From: Akkermansia massiliensis
GTDB lineage: Bacteria > Verrucomicrobiota > Verrucomicrobiia > Verrucomicrobiales > Akkermansiaceae
DNA: 64,000 nt
Direction of reading: 5' to 3'
NCBI RefSeq assembly: GCF_018847375.1
Contig: NZ_CP072036.1
Span: forward strand, 1,240,001-1,304,000
Shown here: positions 47,991 through 56,439 of the stretch, in pieces
Position numbering within the stretch: position 1 is the stretch's first letter
Layout: each line of letters begins with the position of its first letter
Made by a program: the position numbers and the translations under genes
Notes under the pieces: model-generated
Seen by the model: only the letters and a program-made list of their open reading frames with translations
Told to the model about the DNA's origin: nothing
The model's database searches: none

Positions 47991-49205
47991 TTACTGGGCG
48001 GTGCAGCGTTTTTCCGCATGGCGGAGCAGCGCTTTCAAATCCCCCAGAAGGAACAGGGAGCCTGCCGCCAGGGCCGGAAGCGGGGAGGCCAGGGCCGCAT
48101 GCAGCCCGTCCGGAAGGGTGGAATGGATAAAGACGGGGCCGGTTTCCAGTCCGGCCAGCAGGACGGCCAATTCTTCCGCCGGCATGATGCGGGGGGAAGT
48201 GCAGGGAACCAGGTGCCATTCTCCGGTGATTTCCCGCAAAACGGGGATCATCTCCCGGATGTGCTTGTCTGCGGATGCGGCAAAAACCAGAGCCGCCTTC
48301 CGCCCGGGGAATTCCTCCTTCCATGTGGCCGCGAGCACGCGCGCCGCATGTTCGTTATGGGCGCCGTCCAGCACCAGCGGTGGCGTTTCAAGGCGTTCAA
48401 ACCTTCCGGGCCACTGCACCTTTGCCAGGGCAGCGGCGGCTGCGGAAGGGGAGGGGAGGGCGTGGAGCTGCCTCATGGTTTCCAGCGCCAGGGCGGCATT
48501 TTCCCGCTGATGGGCTCCGGGCAGGGATGGCCGGGGCGTTTCCCCGTCCGCCCGGGCGACCGTAAGGGGGGAACGGCGGTTCCGTGCCGTCTGTTCAATG
48601 ACGGCCATGGCTTCCGGGCTCTGCACGGCGGTCACGGCCGGTTTGCCGGGGGAGATGATGGCCGCCTTTTCCGCGGCGATCTCTTCCAGGGTGTCTCCCA
48701 GGTACTGCTGGTGGTCCAGGCCGATGGGGGCCAGCACGGCGATGTCCTTGGGCACGGCGTTGGTGGCGTCCAGCCTGCCGCCCAGGCCCGTTTCCAGAAT
48801 GATGAAGTTCACGCCGCTTTTGCGGAAGTGGCGCAGGGCGACGGCAAGCGCCAGCTCAAAAAAGGTGGGCGGCTGTTCCCAGCCTTCCGCCAGTTGTTTC
48901 AGGAAGAAAATTTCTTCCGCCAGCGCCTCCGGGGGAATCATATTCCCGTTCACGCGGATGCGTTCGGAAAACTCCACCAGATGGGGGGAGGTGAACAGGC
49001 CGGTCACATACCCCTGTGCCCTGGCCAGGGCCTCAATCATGGCGCAGGTGGAGCCTTTCCCGTTGGTGCCAGCCACGTGGACCACTGTGGCATCCGTCCG
49101 GTCCGCATCGGCTGCCGCCAGCAGCTTCCCGGTATTGTCAAGCCCCAGCTTGATCCCGAAGAATTGGGTGGAAAAAAGCCAGTCAAGGGCGGCGGACACG
49201 TTCAT
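47991..49205 (-). CDS. folC: bifunctional folylpolyglutamate / dihydrofolate synthase
   Basis: A 404-residue Mur-ligase-family enzyme. ATP P-loop GTNGKGSTCAMIEAL, substrate motif TSPHLVEFSERI and ILETGLGGRLDATNAV fit FolC. The C-terminal domain carries VLDGAHNEHAARVL. FolC adds glutamate to dihydropteroate and/or extends folate glutamate chains in the cytoplasm. It starts MNVSAALDWL at 49205. The U32 gene follows 41 bases on the same strand, so both may form one transcript with rnr. Confidence 0.95.
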   Translation of the reverse strand: MNVSAALDWLFSTQFFGIKLGLDNTGKLLAAADADRTDATVVHVAGTNGKGSTCAMIEALARAQGYVTGLFTSPHLVEFSERIRVNGNMIPPEALAEEIFFLKQLAEGWEQPPTFFELALAVALRHFRKSGVNFIILETGLGGRLDATNAVPKDIAVLAPIGLDHQQYLGDTLEEIAAEKAAIISPGKPAVTAVQSPEAMAVIEQTARNRRSPLTVARADGETPRPSLPGAHQRENAALALETMRQLHALPSPSAAAAALAKVQWPGRFERLETPPLVLDGAHNEHAARVLAATWKEEFPGRKAALVFAASADKHIREMIPVLREITGEWHLVPCTSPRIMPAEELAVLLAGLETGPVFIHSTLPDGLHAALASPLPALAAGSLFLLGDLKALLRHAEKRCTAQ

Positions 49206-49266
49206 GGGCGGTATTCTACCACGGGAAGGCTCCCGTTCAATCCCGGTATGGAAGGGGGCGTCAATA

Positions 49267-49375
49267 AAATACCGCCGGGAACGGACGCGGCAAACACGAA
49301 CAAGCTACCGTTGCTACCTCTCGGTCCTGGCGGGGTTTGCCAGTCGTGCCTCCACGGGGTTCCCGGCGGCCCAGA
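49267..49375 (-). ncRNA. ffs: SRP RNA (4.5S type)
   Basis: No ORF is supported here, but the reverse strand folds as a single long hairpin. The outer 11-bp stem is CCGCCGGGAAC (49272-49282) with GTTCCCGGCGG (49359-49369). The inner stem includes GGCAAAC/GTTTGCC. The apical part reads CCAGGACCGAGAGGTAGCAA, matching SRP RNA domain IV: symmetric loop followed by a closing GNRA-type tetraloop GAGA and AGCA. The outer stem runs into a T-rich stretch (TATTTTATTG). It should bind Ffh and target membrane proteins to the translocon. Ends are approximate. Confidence 0.85.
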
Positions 49376-49417
49376 CAGTAAACTAGGTTTGCGGTGCAGT
49401 GTCAACCTTCAAAGGCA

Positions 49418-50434
49418 TCATCTCCTTCTGGTAAAGGAGAGCAAAATGGAGATTAGCAGAACCACGCCGATGACGGCGGCGGCCGTGAAGAAAATCTCTT
49501 CCTCCTGCCTGAGCTGGCTGCGCTCCCCTTCAATTTTCCCGTCCCTGATGCGCTGCAGCCCGTGCAGGACCTTGGCCTGCTCCTCCACGTCCGCCTCCGT
49601 CCGCATGACAAGCGTTTCCTCATGGCTGACGGCCTGGTCGTAAGGGGCGATCATGGTGCGGAACTCGGGGTCTTCCGAAAGGATTTCCGTCTCATCATAC
49701 TCTTCCGCCAGGGGGGAGTTCATGGCATCCCGGAGACTGGCGATCTGTCTGTCCACCTTGTTCTGGAACAGGGCCAGCTCCCTTTTGGCCTTCTCGTAGG
49801 CCGCCGTCTGGTCACTCAGCATGGCTTCCCCCTTGCGGGTGATGCGGTCCAGCTCCTGCGGCAGGCTGGCCTGGAGCTTGAGCAGGTCCGCCCGACTCTC
49901 CGTCACCTTGAAATCCTTGCTCTTCGTATTGGACGCCTCCGCGCGCTGGATGCGGTTGATGTCCAGCCGGGTTTCCACCTGGCGTATTTGTTCCTGGAGC
50001 CGGTTCCGGGCGTTGTCCAACTGCTGCCTGGTGGTGTCCCGCTTGCCTTTGAGCTCCTCCACGTCCGCGACGCGGCGGTCATATTGTTCCAGGAGATTGG
50101 CTATCCGGGCTTCCGCGCTCCGGGCATTGGGCCTTCCCTTCACGGCGGGCACGGACTTTTTCCCGGCGTTTGCCTGGTCGATCTTCTCCATCTGGGCATC
50201 CCAATACTTGCGGATGGCCTCTTCCTTCCTCTGGATGGCCGCCTGGAGGCGTGCCGCCTGCTGTTCGTGAAGTTCCGCCGCCTCGTCAAAACGGGCCTGG
50301 GCCGCATCCAGCTCCGGATAAGGCTCCTGCTCCATGGCTTTGATGGCTTCATGCCTGGGCACGAGGCCGGTTTGGTAATAATCCCAGCCGTAATAGCCGC
50401 CGGCGAGCAACAGGATAAGAAGAAGGTAACGCAT
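49418..50434 (-). CDS. membrane-anchored coiled-coil protein
   Basis: A 338-residue protein with a membrane helix at each end: MRYLLLILLLAGGYYGWDYY and EEIFFTAAAVIGVVLLISILLSF, ending in RRR. Between them is a long, highly charged helical region rich in Glu, Arg and Gln (QEQIRQVETRLDINRIQRAEAS, YEKAKRELALFQNKVDRQI) that should form coiled coil. The tight bracketing by membrane helices suggests a hairpin across the periplasm or cytoplasm. No family was recognised, and no neighbour explains its role. It lies upstream of the SRP RNA, with which it shares a strand. Confidence 0.8.
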   Translation of the reverse strand: MRYLLLILLLAGGYYGWDYYQTGLVPRHEAIKAMEQEPYPELDAAQARFDEAAELHEQQAARLQAAIQRKEEAIRKYWDAQMEKIDQANAGKKSVPAVKGRPNARSAEARIANLLEQYDRRVADVEELKGKRDTTRQQLDNARNRLQEQIRQVETRLDINRIQRAEASNTKSKDFKVTESRADLLKLQASLPQELDRITRKGEAMLSDQTAAYEKAKRELALFQNKVDRQIASLRDAMNSPLAEEYDETEILSEDPEFRTMIAPYDQAVSHEETLVMRTEADVEEQAKVLHGLQRIRDGKIEGERSQLRQEEEIFFTAAAVIGVVLLISILLSFTRRR

Positions 50435-50599
50435 AAATTGAAGGTGGTTAGAGGCAGAAGTTTATCTCATAGTGGAAGTTCCGCCGGATTTTGCAAACCT
50501 TAAAATCAGCCATCCGGAGCTTTTTTCCTCCGGGACGGGAATGATGATAAATCCGCGGCACGGGAGGCGTAATCTTCCTTGAAGCCATACTTTCAAATC

Positions 50600-52021
50600 A
50601 TGTCTATTTTTTCATCACGCAGACAATTTCTCAAATCCCTGGGGCTCGCGGCCGGAGCGGCTGCCGCCGGAAACGTTCTCCCCGGGCAGGCCCTGGAAAT
50701 CCCTGCCGGGGACAGCCTCTGGAAATCCGGCGCCCAGGCGTCTCCGCGGCCTTCCGGCTCCATGTACATGGGGGGCTTCAAGGCTCCCGGGCTGGCCCGC
50801 ATCAGGCTTGCCTTCATCGGCGTGGGCGGCCGCGGCTTTTCCCATCTGGCTCAAATGTGCGTGATGGACGGGGTGGAAATCGTGGGCGTATGTGATTTGA
50901 AGGAAGACCTGGCCAAGCGCGGCGTGGACCGCGTGCTTTCCAAGATGGGGAAAAGCCCGCTGAGTTATTCCGGCGGGGACACGGAATACCTGACCATGCT
51001 GAAGGAGCTGAAACCGGACGCTGTCATCATCAGCACGGACTGGAGTACCCATGCCGGAATCGCCTGCGACAGCATGAAGCACGGCGCGCACGCCTTTGTG
51101 GAAGTTCCGCTGGCCGTCTCCCTGGAAGAACTCTGGAATCTGGTGGACACCAGCGAGGCCACCCGGAAGCACTGCATGATGATGGAAAACGTCAACTACG
51201 GCCGGGACGAGCTTATGTTCCTGAACATGGTCCGGCAGGGGGTCATCGGCGATCTGCTCCACGGGGAGGCCGCATATATCCACTGCCTGGTGACGCAGTT
51301 GGGGGACACGCGCGGGGAAGGGGCCTGGCGGCCTGAATACCATACCCGGATCAACGGCAACCTGTACCCCACCCATGGACTGGGCCCCGTGGCGCAGTAC
51401 ATGAACCTGGCGCGCGGAGAAGACCATTTCAGCCGGGTGGCTGCGTTCGCCTCCCCTGCGCTCGGGCGCAATGCCTACGCCAAAAAACACCTTCCCGCGG
51501 ACCACCGCTGGAACAATACCCCCTTCATCTGCGGGGACATGAACACGGCCATCGTCAAGACGCAACTGGGGCGCACTATTGTCGTCCAACTGGATGAAAC
51601 GTCCCCCCGGCCCTATTCCCGCGCCAACCTGATCCAGGGAACCGAAGGCACCCTGGCCGGCTTCCCGACCCGCGTGGCGGGTGAAAAGCTGGGCAACGGC
51701 AACTATCACGAATGGATTGAAGGCCGGGAGAAGCTGGCCGCCATTTACGAGAAATACGACCATCCGCTCTGGAAACGCATCGGGAATCTGGCTACGAAAA
51801 TGGGCGGCCACGGCGGCATGGACTTCGTGATGCTTTCCCGCATCGTGGAATGCCTCCGGAACGGAGAGCCGATGGACCAGAATATTTACGAAGGAGCCGC
51901 CTGGTCTTCCCTGCTGCCGTTGACGGCTCATTCCATCGCGCAGGGCGGCATGCCCGTGGAGTTCCCGGACTTTACCCGCGGAGACTGGAAAACCACCGCG
52001 CCGCTGGCCGTGGTTTCCTGA
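50600..52021 (+). CDS. Tat-exported Gfo/Idh/MocA protein, GH109-like glycosidase
   Basis: A 473-residue protein. A twin-arginine signal (SRRQFLKSLGLAAGAAAAG) precedes a Rossmann fold (RIRLAFIGVGGRGFSHLAQM) and the central VGVCDLKEDLAKRG. The family motif EVPLAVSLEELW follows (equivalent of E-K-P). Later conserved parts are YPTHGLGPVAQYMNLARGD/E and RAN/LIQGTEGT. GH109 enzymes use NAD+ to remove alpha-N-acetylgalactosamine from blood-group A and mucin-type glycans. Export by Tat suits a protein that folds with its cofactor inside. The catalytic role is inferred from family similarity. An ATG 7 codons upstream is possible. Confidence 0.85.
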   Translation: MSIFSSRRQFLKSLGLAAGAAAAGNVLPGQALEIPAGDSLWKSGAQASPRPSGSMYMGGFKAPGLARIRLAFIGVGGRGFSHLAQMCVMDGVEIVGVCDLKEDLAKRGVDRVLSKMGKSPLSYSGGDTEYLTMLKELKPDAVIISTDWSTHAGIACDSMKHGAHAFVEVPLAVSLEELWNLVDTSEATRKHCMMMENVNYGRDELMFLNMVRQGVIGDLLHGEAAYIHCLVTQLGDTRGEGAWRPEYHTRINGNLYPTHGLGPVAQYMNLARGEDHFSRVAAFASPALGRNAYAKKHLPADHRWNNTPFICGDMNTAIVKTQLGRTIVVQLDETSPRPYSRANLIQGTEGTLAGFPTRVAGEKLGNGNYHEWIEGREKLAAIYEKYDHPLWKRIGNLATKMGGHGGMDFVMLSRIVECLRNGEPMDQNIYEGAAWSSLLPLTAHSIAQGGMPVEFPDFTRGDWKTTAPLAVVS

Positions 52022-52067
52022 GAAGGAAGATAGCAGAAGACGCTGGAAAAGCAGATGTACAGGGTTT

Positions 52068-52103
52068 GACTCGCAGGCATCATGGAAATGATGCCTGCGA
52101 GTC
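52068..52103 (+). terminator. perfect 16-bp hairpin after the GH109-like gene
   Basis: GACTCGCAGGCATCAT (52068-52083) pairs perfectly with ATGATGCCTGCGAGTC (52088-52103) around a GGAA loop (GNRA-like). It lies 47 bases past the stop. No true T-run follows, so it may act in mRNA 3'-end protection rather than classical termination. Confidence 0.5.
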
Positions 52104-52252
52104 GCATTCCTGAAAAAACAAAACTACGGCTTATCAGAAAATACAGGCTCTATATTTAACAAGCCAGCGCGCGGAGTCATTCCAGTAAAAAATCCCTCAC
52201 GATGGAAATAGAAAGGGATTAAAATGAAAACCGGGGCCAGACGGCATTTATC

Positions 52253-52750
52253 TTATTTTCCGGTTTTTTCCGTCGTCCCCCGTTCCAGTTTTTCCATGAG
52301 TTCCTTTTCACTCATGGGGTGGTGATTATTCTTCAATTCCTTTATTTTCTCGCGCGTCTGCCTGTCTTTTGATTTGCCTAATTTCTTATACGCATCAGTC
52401 ATGTCGAAATAGACCAGCTTAAGATTGTTTACCTTGTTTTCGTCCTCATCATTCGTCAAGCTGACGGTAAGGATGTAGCGGCCTCCAATCATGGTGAATC
52501 CTTCACCCAGAACACGGTAACCGTCGTAATGTTTTCTGAGGTATTCATCTCGCGCCGATTCCAGCATGCTGTAATCCTTGACCCCTTTAAGATCAAGCAC
52601 GGCGGGATTTTTATAGGAACCGGCAGGAAACTGGACGGCCCCGGCGGCCTGTTTTTGTGCTTCGTCCGCTCCAAATGATGGATTGATGGCCAGCATGGCG
52701 CTGCATCCTATGGTCAAAATGGTTATTTTTAATAATATTTTCATCTTCAT
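52253..52750 (-). CDS. small secreted hypothetical protein
   Basis: A 165-residue protein with a signal peptide (KILLKITILTIGCSAMLAINPSFGAD). The mature region is charged and mixed helix/strand (SARDEYLRKHYDGYRVLGEGF, GGRYILTVSLTNDEDENKVN) with a highly charged C-terminus (EKELMEKLERGTTEKTGK). No family was recognised. It may share a transcript with the gene at 52796-53173. Confidence 0.55.
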   Translation of the reverse strand: MKMKILLKITILTIGCSAMLAINPSFGADEAQKQAAGAVQFPAGSYKNPAVLDLKGVKDYSMLESARDEYLRKHYDGYRVLGEGFTMIGGRYILTVSLTNDEDENKVNNLKLVYFDMTDAYKKLGKSKDRQTREKIKELKNNHHPMSEKELMEKLERGTTEKTGK

Positions 52751-52795
52751 TTCCCTATGTTATTGTTAATGTGTATGGTTATTGTGTTACCGCCA

Positions 52796-53173
52796 TTATT
52801 TGCTGCATCCGTTGTCTCTGCATAATTCCATTCTTCTGGAAAGGGCTTTTTGGTGTAAAAGAAGAATCGCCTTTTCTTTTGCTCTCTCATTCCAGGGCAG
52901 GTCTTCCGAGACATCCACGACAACAGTGGCACCCTGATCCAGATTCACGATCTCTGAAACAGTGGAGCCGTCCTTGTGAGTGTAAGTTGCCATGGCAGTC
53001 GCATGAACCTTGAATTTCATTGATTTTCCCTTAACCGGTTCAACCAGCTCTGCTGTCGGCTCTGAAATATTTATGAGCTCATAGCCGCATTTTGCTTGTT
53101 TGGCATGTGCCGCTCCAACGAGGATGCCCAAAACAAGCGAAAAACAGCACAATATTTTTGGAATCATCATCAT
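52796..53173 (-). CDS. small secreted hypothetical protein with Cys pair
   Basis: A 125-residue protein with a signal peptide (IPKILCCFSLVLGILVGAAHA). Mature sequence includes KCGYELINISEPTAELVEPVKG and, near the end, helices (AKEKAILLLHQKALSRRMELC). Its last lines are RDNGCSK, so two or three Cys could form a disulfide. The start is the first of three consecutive ATGs (53173, 53170, 53167). No known family. It is followed by the 52253-52750 gene on the same strand after 45 bases. Confidence 0.55.
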   Translation of the reverse strand: MMMIPKILCCFSLVLGILVGAAHAKQAKCGYELINISEPTAELVEPVKGKSMKFKVHATAMATYTHKDGSTVSEIVNLDQGATVVVDVSEDLPWNERAKEKAILLLHQKALSRRMELCRDNGCSK

Positions 53174-53679
53174 ATTATCACCTATGAAATTGAAATGATA
53201 AATTGTCAATGAAAATTGATAATCCCGGTAGATGTTTTGCCGTTATTCCATCGTAAAGGAATTGGGTGGTAAAAATATTTTTCTAATTCATAATAAATAA
53301 ATTATAAGCTTTACTGCTAGATAAGGCATTCCTGGAAGCTCGCGAATCAGTTTCCCCGGTGCAACTTTGCATGGCTAATATGGGTGAGACACAATGGACG
53401 CGGAATGCACGGTGAAAGATTTCGTCATGGGATTGTTCCAAGGCTGCCGCAAACAGGTGGAATGCCGTGATGGTGTACGCCCCTGTTTTTATGATTTCCG
53501 GCAAATTCTCCGGCATGGGCGGCCGGATGCCAAAAACAGGGCTCATCAAGAAAACCGGATTTTCTGACTTTCCCTCGTCAGAGAGGAAAAAATGCGTGTT
53601 AATGCATTTTTCTGTTCCCTTTCTTATCTCCCCGTTGAATTGATTTTCATCAACCGCTCCTTCAGGAGATGAAATTGGT
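53174..53679. other. gene-poor stretch between the small secreted gene and SNF2
   Basis: Over 500 bases with no supported gene. An 88-codon open frame (53283-53549, reverse) has no family, no good start context and mixed composition, so it is not called. No terminator or tRNA was recognised. Confidence 0.45.
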
Positions 53680-56361
53680 TCAGCTCTTGCAAAGAACGTC
53701 CTTAAGTTCTTCTGCGCTCATGTTCATGAGCCACTGTTCCGGGCCGCCGGAGAACAGGTCGTCCGCCATGCGGCGCTTTTCCGTCAGCATGGCGTCAATG
53801 CGGTCCTCAATGGTGCCGCGGCAGATCAGGCGGTGCACCAGCACGTTCCGGTGCTGGCCGATGCGGTAGGCCCGGTCCGTCGCCTGGTTTTCCACGGCGG
53901 GGTTCCACCAGCGGTCCACATGGATGACGTGGGAGGCCTGGGTCAGAGTCAGTCCGGTCCCGGCGGCCTTCAGGGACAGGATGCAGAAGGGAGGCCCGGA
54001 TTCCTTCTGGAAGGCGGTGACGATGCCCTGGCGTTCCGGAATGGGCGTGCCTCCGTGCAGGGTAAGCCCGGAACGGCCGAAGACCCCGGAAAGCAAGTCG
54101 TGCAGATGGGGAATGATGGAACGGAACTGCGTGAAGAGGATGGCTTTTTCCTGCCGGGCGGCGATGGAGGCGCACAATTCCTGAAGACGCAGGAACTTTC
54201 CGGAGCGTTCCGGGGCGTAGTCGTCCGTGCCCTGGAACTGCGCCGGATGGTTGCAGATTTGCTTGAGGCGCGCCAGGACGGGCAGGATCAGCATGAGGCG
54301 GGCGGCCGGGTCCGGTTCGTCCAGCATGGCGTGCAGCGTATCTATCTGCGTCTGGTACAGGGCGGCCTGTTCCGGCGTGAGGGGGCAGTAGGCGGGTATT
54401 TCCGTCTTGTCCGGCAGGTCGGGGACCAGGGCCGGATCCGTCTTCATCCTGCGCAGGATGAAAGGGCGCACCAGGCGGCGCAGCGGGGCATAGCCTCGTT
54501 CCAGGGAGCGGGTGAAGGCTTCAAAGCTTTTTCTGCCGCCAAGCAGGCCCGGATTCAGGAATTCCATCAGGCTCCATAATTCATTCAGGTTGTTTTCCAC
54601 CGGCGTGCCGGACAGGGCGGCGCGCCTCTCCCCGTGCAGGGAGCGGATGGCGCGGGAACGTGCGGAACCTGCGTTTTTAATGGCCTGGGCTTCATCCAGA
54701 ATGATGGCCGGGAAATGCAGCCCGGCCAGCGCAGGCGTGCGCGCGGCCATGCCGTAGGTAGTAATGACGGCGTGGCAGCCTTCCCGGCGCGGGATTTCCT
54801 CCGGCTGCCATGAATCCGGGGCGGAGGGGTGCATGATGCGCAGGGCGAGCTCCGGCGCGAAGCGTTCCGCTTCCTCCTTCCAGTTGGACAGGAGGGACGC
54901 CGGGGCCACGATCAGGGCCGGGAGGCCTTCCAGCCGGCCTTCCCTCCGCAGCGCATCCAGCCATGCGATGGCCTGAAGGGTTTTCCCCAGCCCCATGTCG
55001 TCCGCCAGGCAGGCGCCGAAGCCCCGTTCCGTAACCCGGTACAGGAAGGAAAAGCCCTCTTTCTGGTAAGGGCGCATCAGTGCGTTCAACCGGGGCGCAA
55101 GCTCCGGCACGGAGACGGGAACCTCACCCGCCAGGATATCCAGAGCCTGCCGGAGATCCCGGCCCGGTTCCATCACGCAGTCTTCATCCGGTTCCGGGAG
55201 CTGCGCAAGCTGGTCGGAAGGGCCGTTGACCAGCAGCCTCAGCCCCTGAACCAGGGGAATGCCCAGGGAACTCATCATGCGCGCCGCCTTGGTCCACCGG
55301 TCCATCAGGTCCCGGACTTTTTGAGCGTCCACGCGCACCCATTCCCCCTTGAAGCGTATCAGGCCGTCTCCGTTGCTGAGCAGTTCCTCCAGTTCCTCCG
55401 GGGCCAGGTCCCTGCCTCCCAGCGTGGCGGCTACGGAAAACCGCAGCAGGCTGTGGACGGAAAGCCCGGAGGAATGAGCCGTTTTTTCACTGCCGGGAGC
55501 GTCCGCCGTGACTTTTACCTGTAATTTGGGAGGGGATTTTCTCCACAGGTTCACCATGCGCACGATGATGCCTGCATGTTCATAGGCTGGCGTGTCCTGT
55601 AAAAAGTCCCGGGCTTCCGCAGCGCTCCAGGCCAGCGGGGCGTAAATCTTTCCATTGTCCAGCAGTCGCTGCAGCAGGGAGCTTTCCCGTGCCGCTTCCT
55701 TCAAGGGCTGGAGCACGGCCAGCAGGGCAGTGTAGTTCCCTTCATGAAGTTTCAGGGCGGTGGAAAGGGGAAGGTGGCGCACCTGGTTGTCCGCCGCGCT
55801 TTGATGCGCAAAGGTAGCCATGAAGGCAAAGGGCCGGGAGCCCGTGGCGTCATCCCGGTTTTCCGCAAGGTGGAAGAATACCTTCCCAATCTGGTTCCAG
55901 GGGGCGCCCAGCCCGTTCAGCCACGCGGCGGGAGTGATGCCGCGGGTGCCGACTTCCTTTTTCACCAGCCTCCGGAAATCCTCAAGCCATCCGGCGATGA
56001 CGCCCGGAGTGACGTATTCCGCCCCCGGCACGGGAGGGAACTGTTCCGCCAGGGCCGCTCTTTCCGCCGTGGAGGCCAGCAGGTGGTCCAGGACGGTGTC
56101 CACCTCATCCGGCCTTTCCGCGGCGGCGTGCGCCATGCGGGTGAGCGCCTGGCGCGCCATGTTCTTGATAAAAAAGGCGCCCGGGTCAGGCGCGGTTTCC
56201 CAGTTGGAGACCGCGAGGGCATATAATCCGTTTCCGGCCCCCTCTTCAAACAGGCGGTCGAAGGGGGGAGTGTCCGTCACCGGCGCTCCGGATGGAAGGA
56301 TGCGGAAACCGCTGAAGTTCCGTTCCTCTTCCGGCGCTGCGTGATGGGATTCCGGCTGCAT
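53680..56361 (-). CDS. SNF2-family helicase-like ATPase
   Basis: An 893-residue SWI2/SNF2 ATPase. The ATPase motifs are clear: motif I DDMGLGKTLQAI, motif II LDEAQAIKNAGS (a DEAQ box), motif III ALSGTPVENNLNELWSLMEFL, motif V/VI SLKAAGTGLTLTQASHVIHVDRWWNPAVE and QATDRAYRIGQ. The N-terminal 400 residues are variable and helical, as in bacterial SNF2 proteins with a SWIM-less extension. It moves on double-stranded DNA or displaces proteins using ATP. The start at 56361 (MQPESHH) is favoured over a TTG at 56400. The RNA polymerase-recycling relative RapA has a different N-terminus. Confidence 0.9.
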   Translation of the reverse strand: MQPESHHAAPEEERNFSGFRILPSGAPVTDTPPFDRLFEEGAGNGLYALAVSNWETAPDPGAFFIKNMARQALTRMAHAAAERPDEVDTVLDHLLASTAERAALAEQFPPVPGAEYVTPGVIAGWLEDFRRLVKKEVGTRGITPAAWLNGLGAPWNQIGKVFFHLAENRDDATGSRPFAFMATFAHQSAADNQVRHLPLSTALKLHEGNYTALLAVLQPLKEAARESSLLQRLLDNGKIYAPLAWSAAEARDFLQDTPAYEHAGIIVRMVNLWRKSPPKLQVKVTADAPGSEKTAHSSGLSVHSLLRFSVAATLGGRDLAPEELEELLSNGDGLIRFKGEWVRVDAQKVRDLMDRWTKAARMMSSLGIPLVQGLRLLVNGPSDQLAQLPEPDEDCVMEPGRDLRQALDILAGEVPVSVPELAPRLNALMRPYQKEGFSFLYRVTERGFGACLADDMGLGKTLQAIAWLDALRREGRLEGLPALIVAPASLLSNWKEEAERFAPELALRIMHPSAPDSWQPEEIPRREGCHAVITTYGMAARTPALAGLHFPAIILDEAQAIKNAGSARSRAIRSLHGERRAALSGTPVENNLNELWSLMEFLNPGLLGGRKSFEAFTRSLERGYAPLRRLVRPFILRRMKTDPALVPDLPDKTEIPAYCPLTPEQAALYQTQIDTLHAMLDEPDPAARLMLILPVLARLKQICNHPAQFQGTDDYAPERSGKFLRLQELCASIAARQEKAILFTQFRSIIPHLHDLLSGVFGRSGLTLHGGTPIPERQGIVTAFQKESGPPFCILSLKAAGTGLTLTQASHVIHVDRWWNPAVENQATDRAYRIGQHRNVLVHRLICRGTIEDRIDAMLTEKRRMADDLFSGGPEQWLMNMSAEELKDVLCKS

Positions 56362-56439
56362 GGCTGGAAGGAATGTAGCATGGCCGCCCAGCTTGTTCAA
56401 TCCATCCCGCCGCCCTGCGGCATGCGGTTCCCGTGCCGC

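Noticed and set aside
53283..53549. 88-codon reverse open frame
   Set aside because: No family and poor start context.
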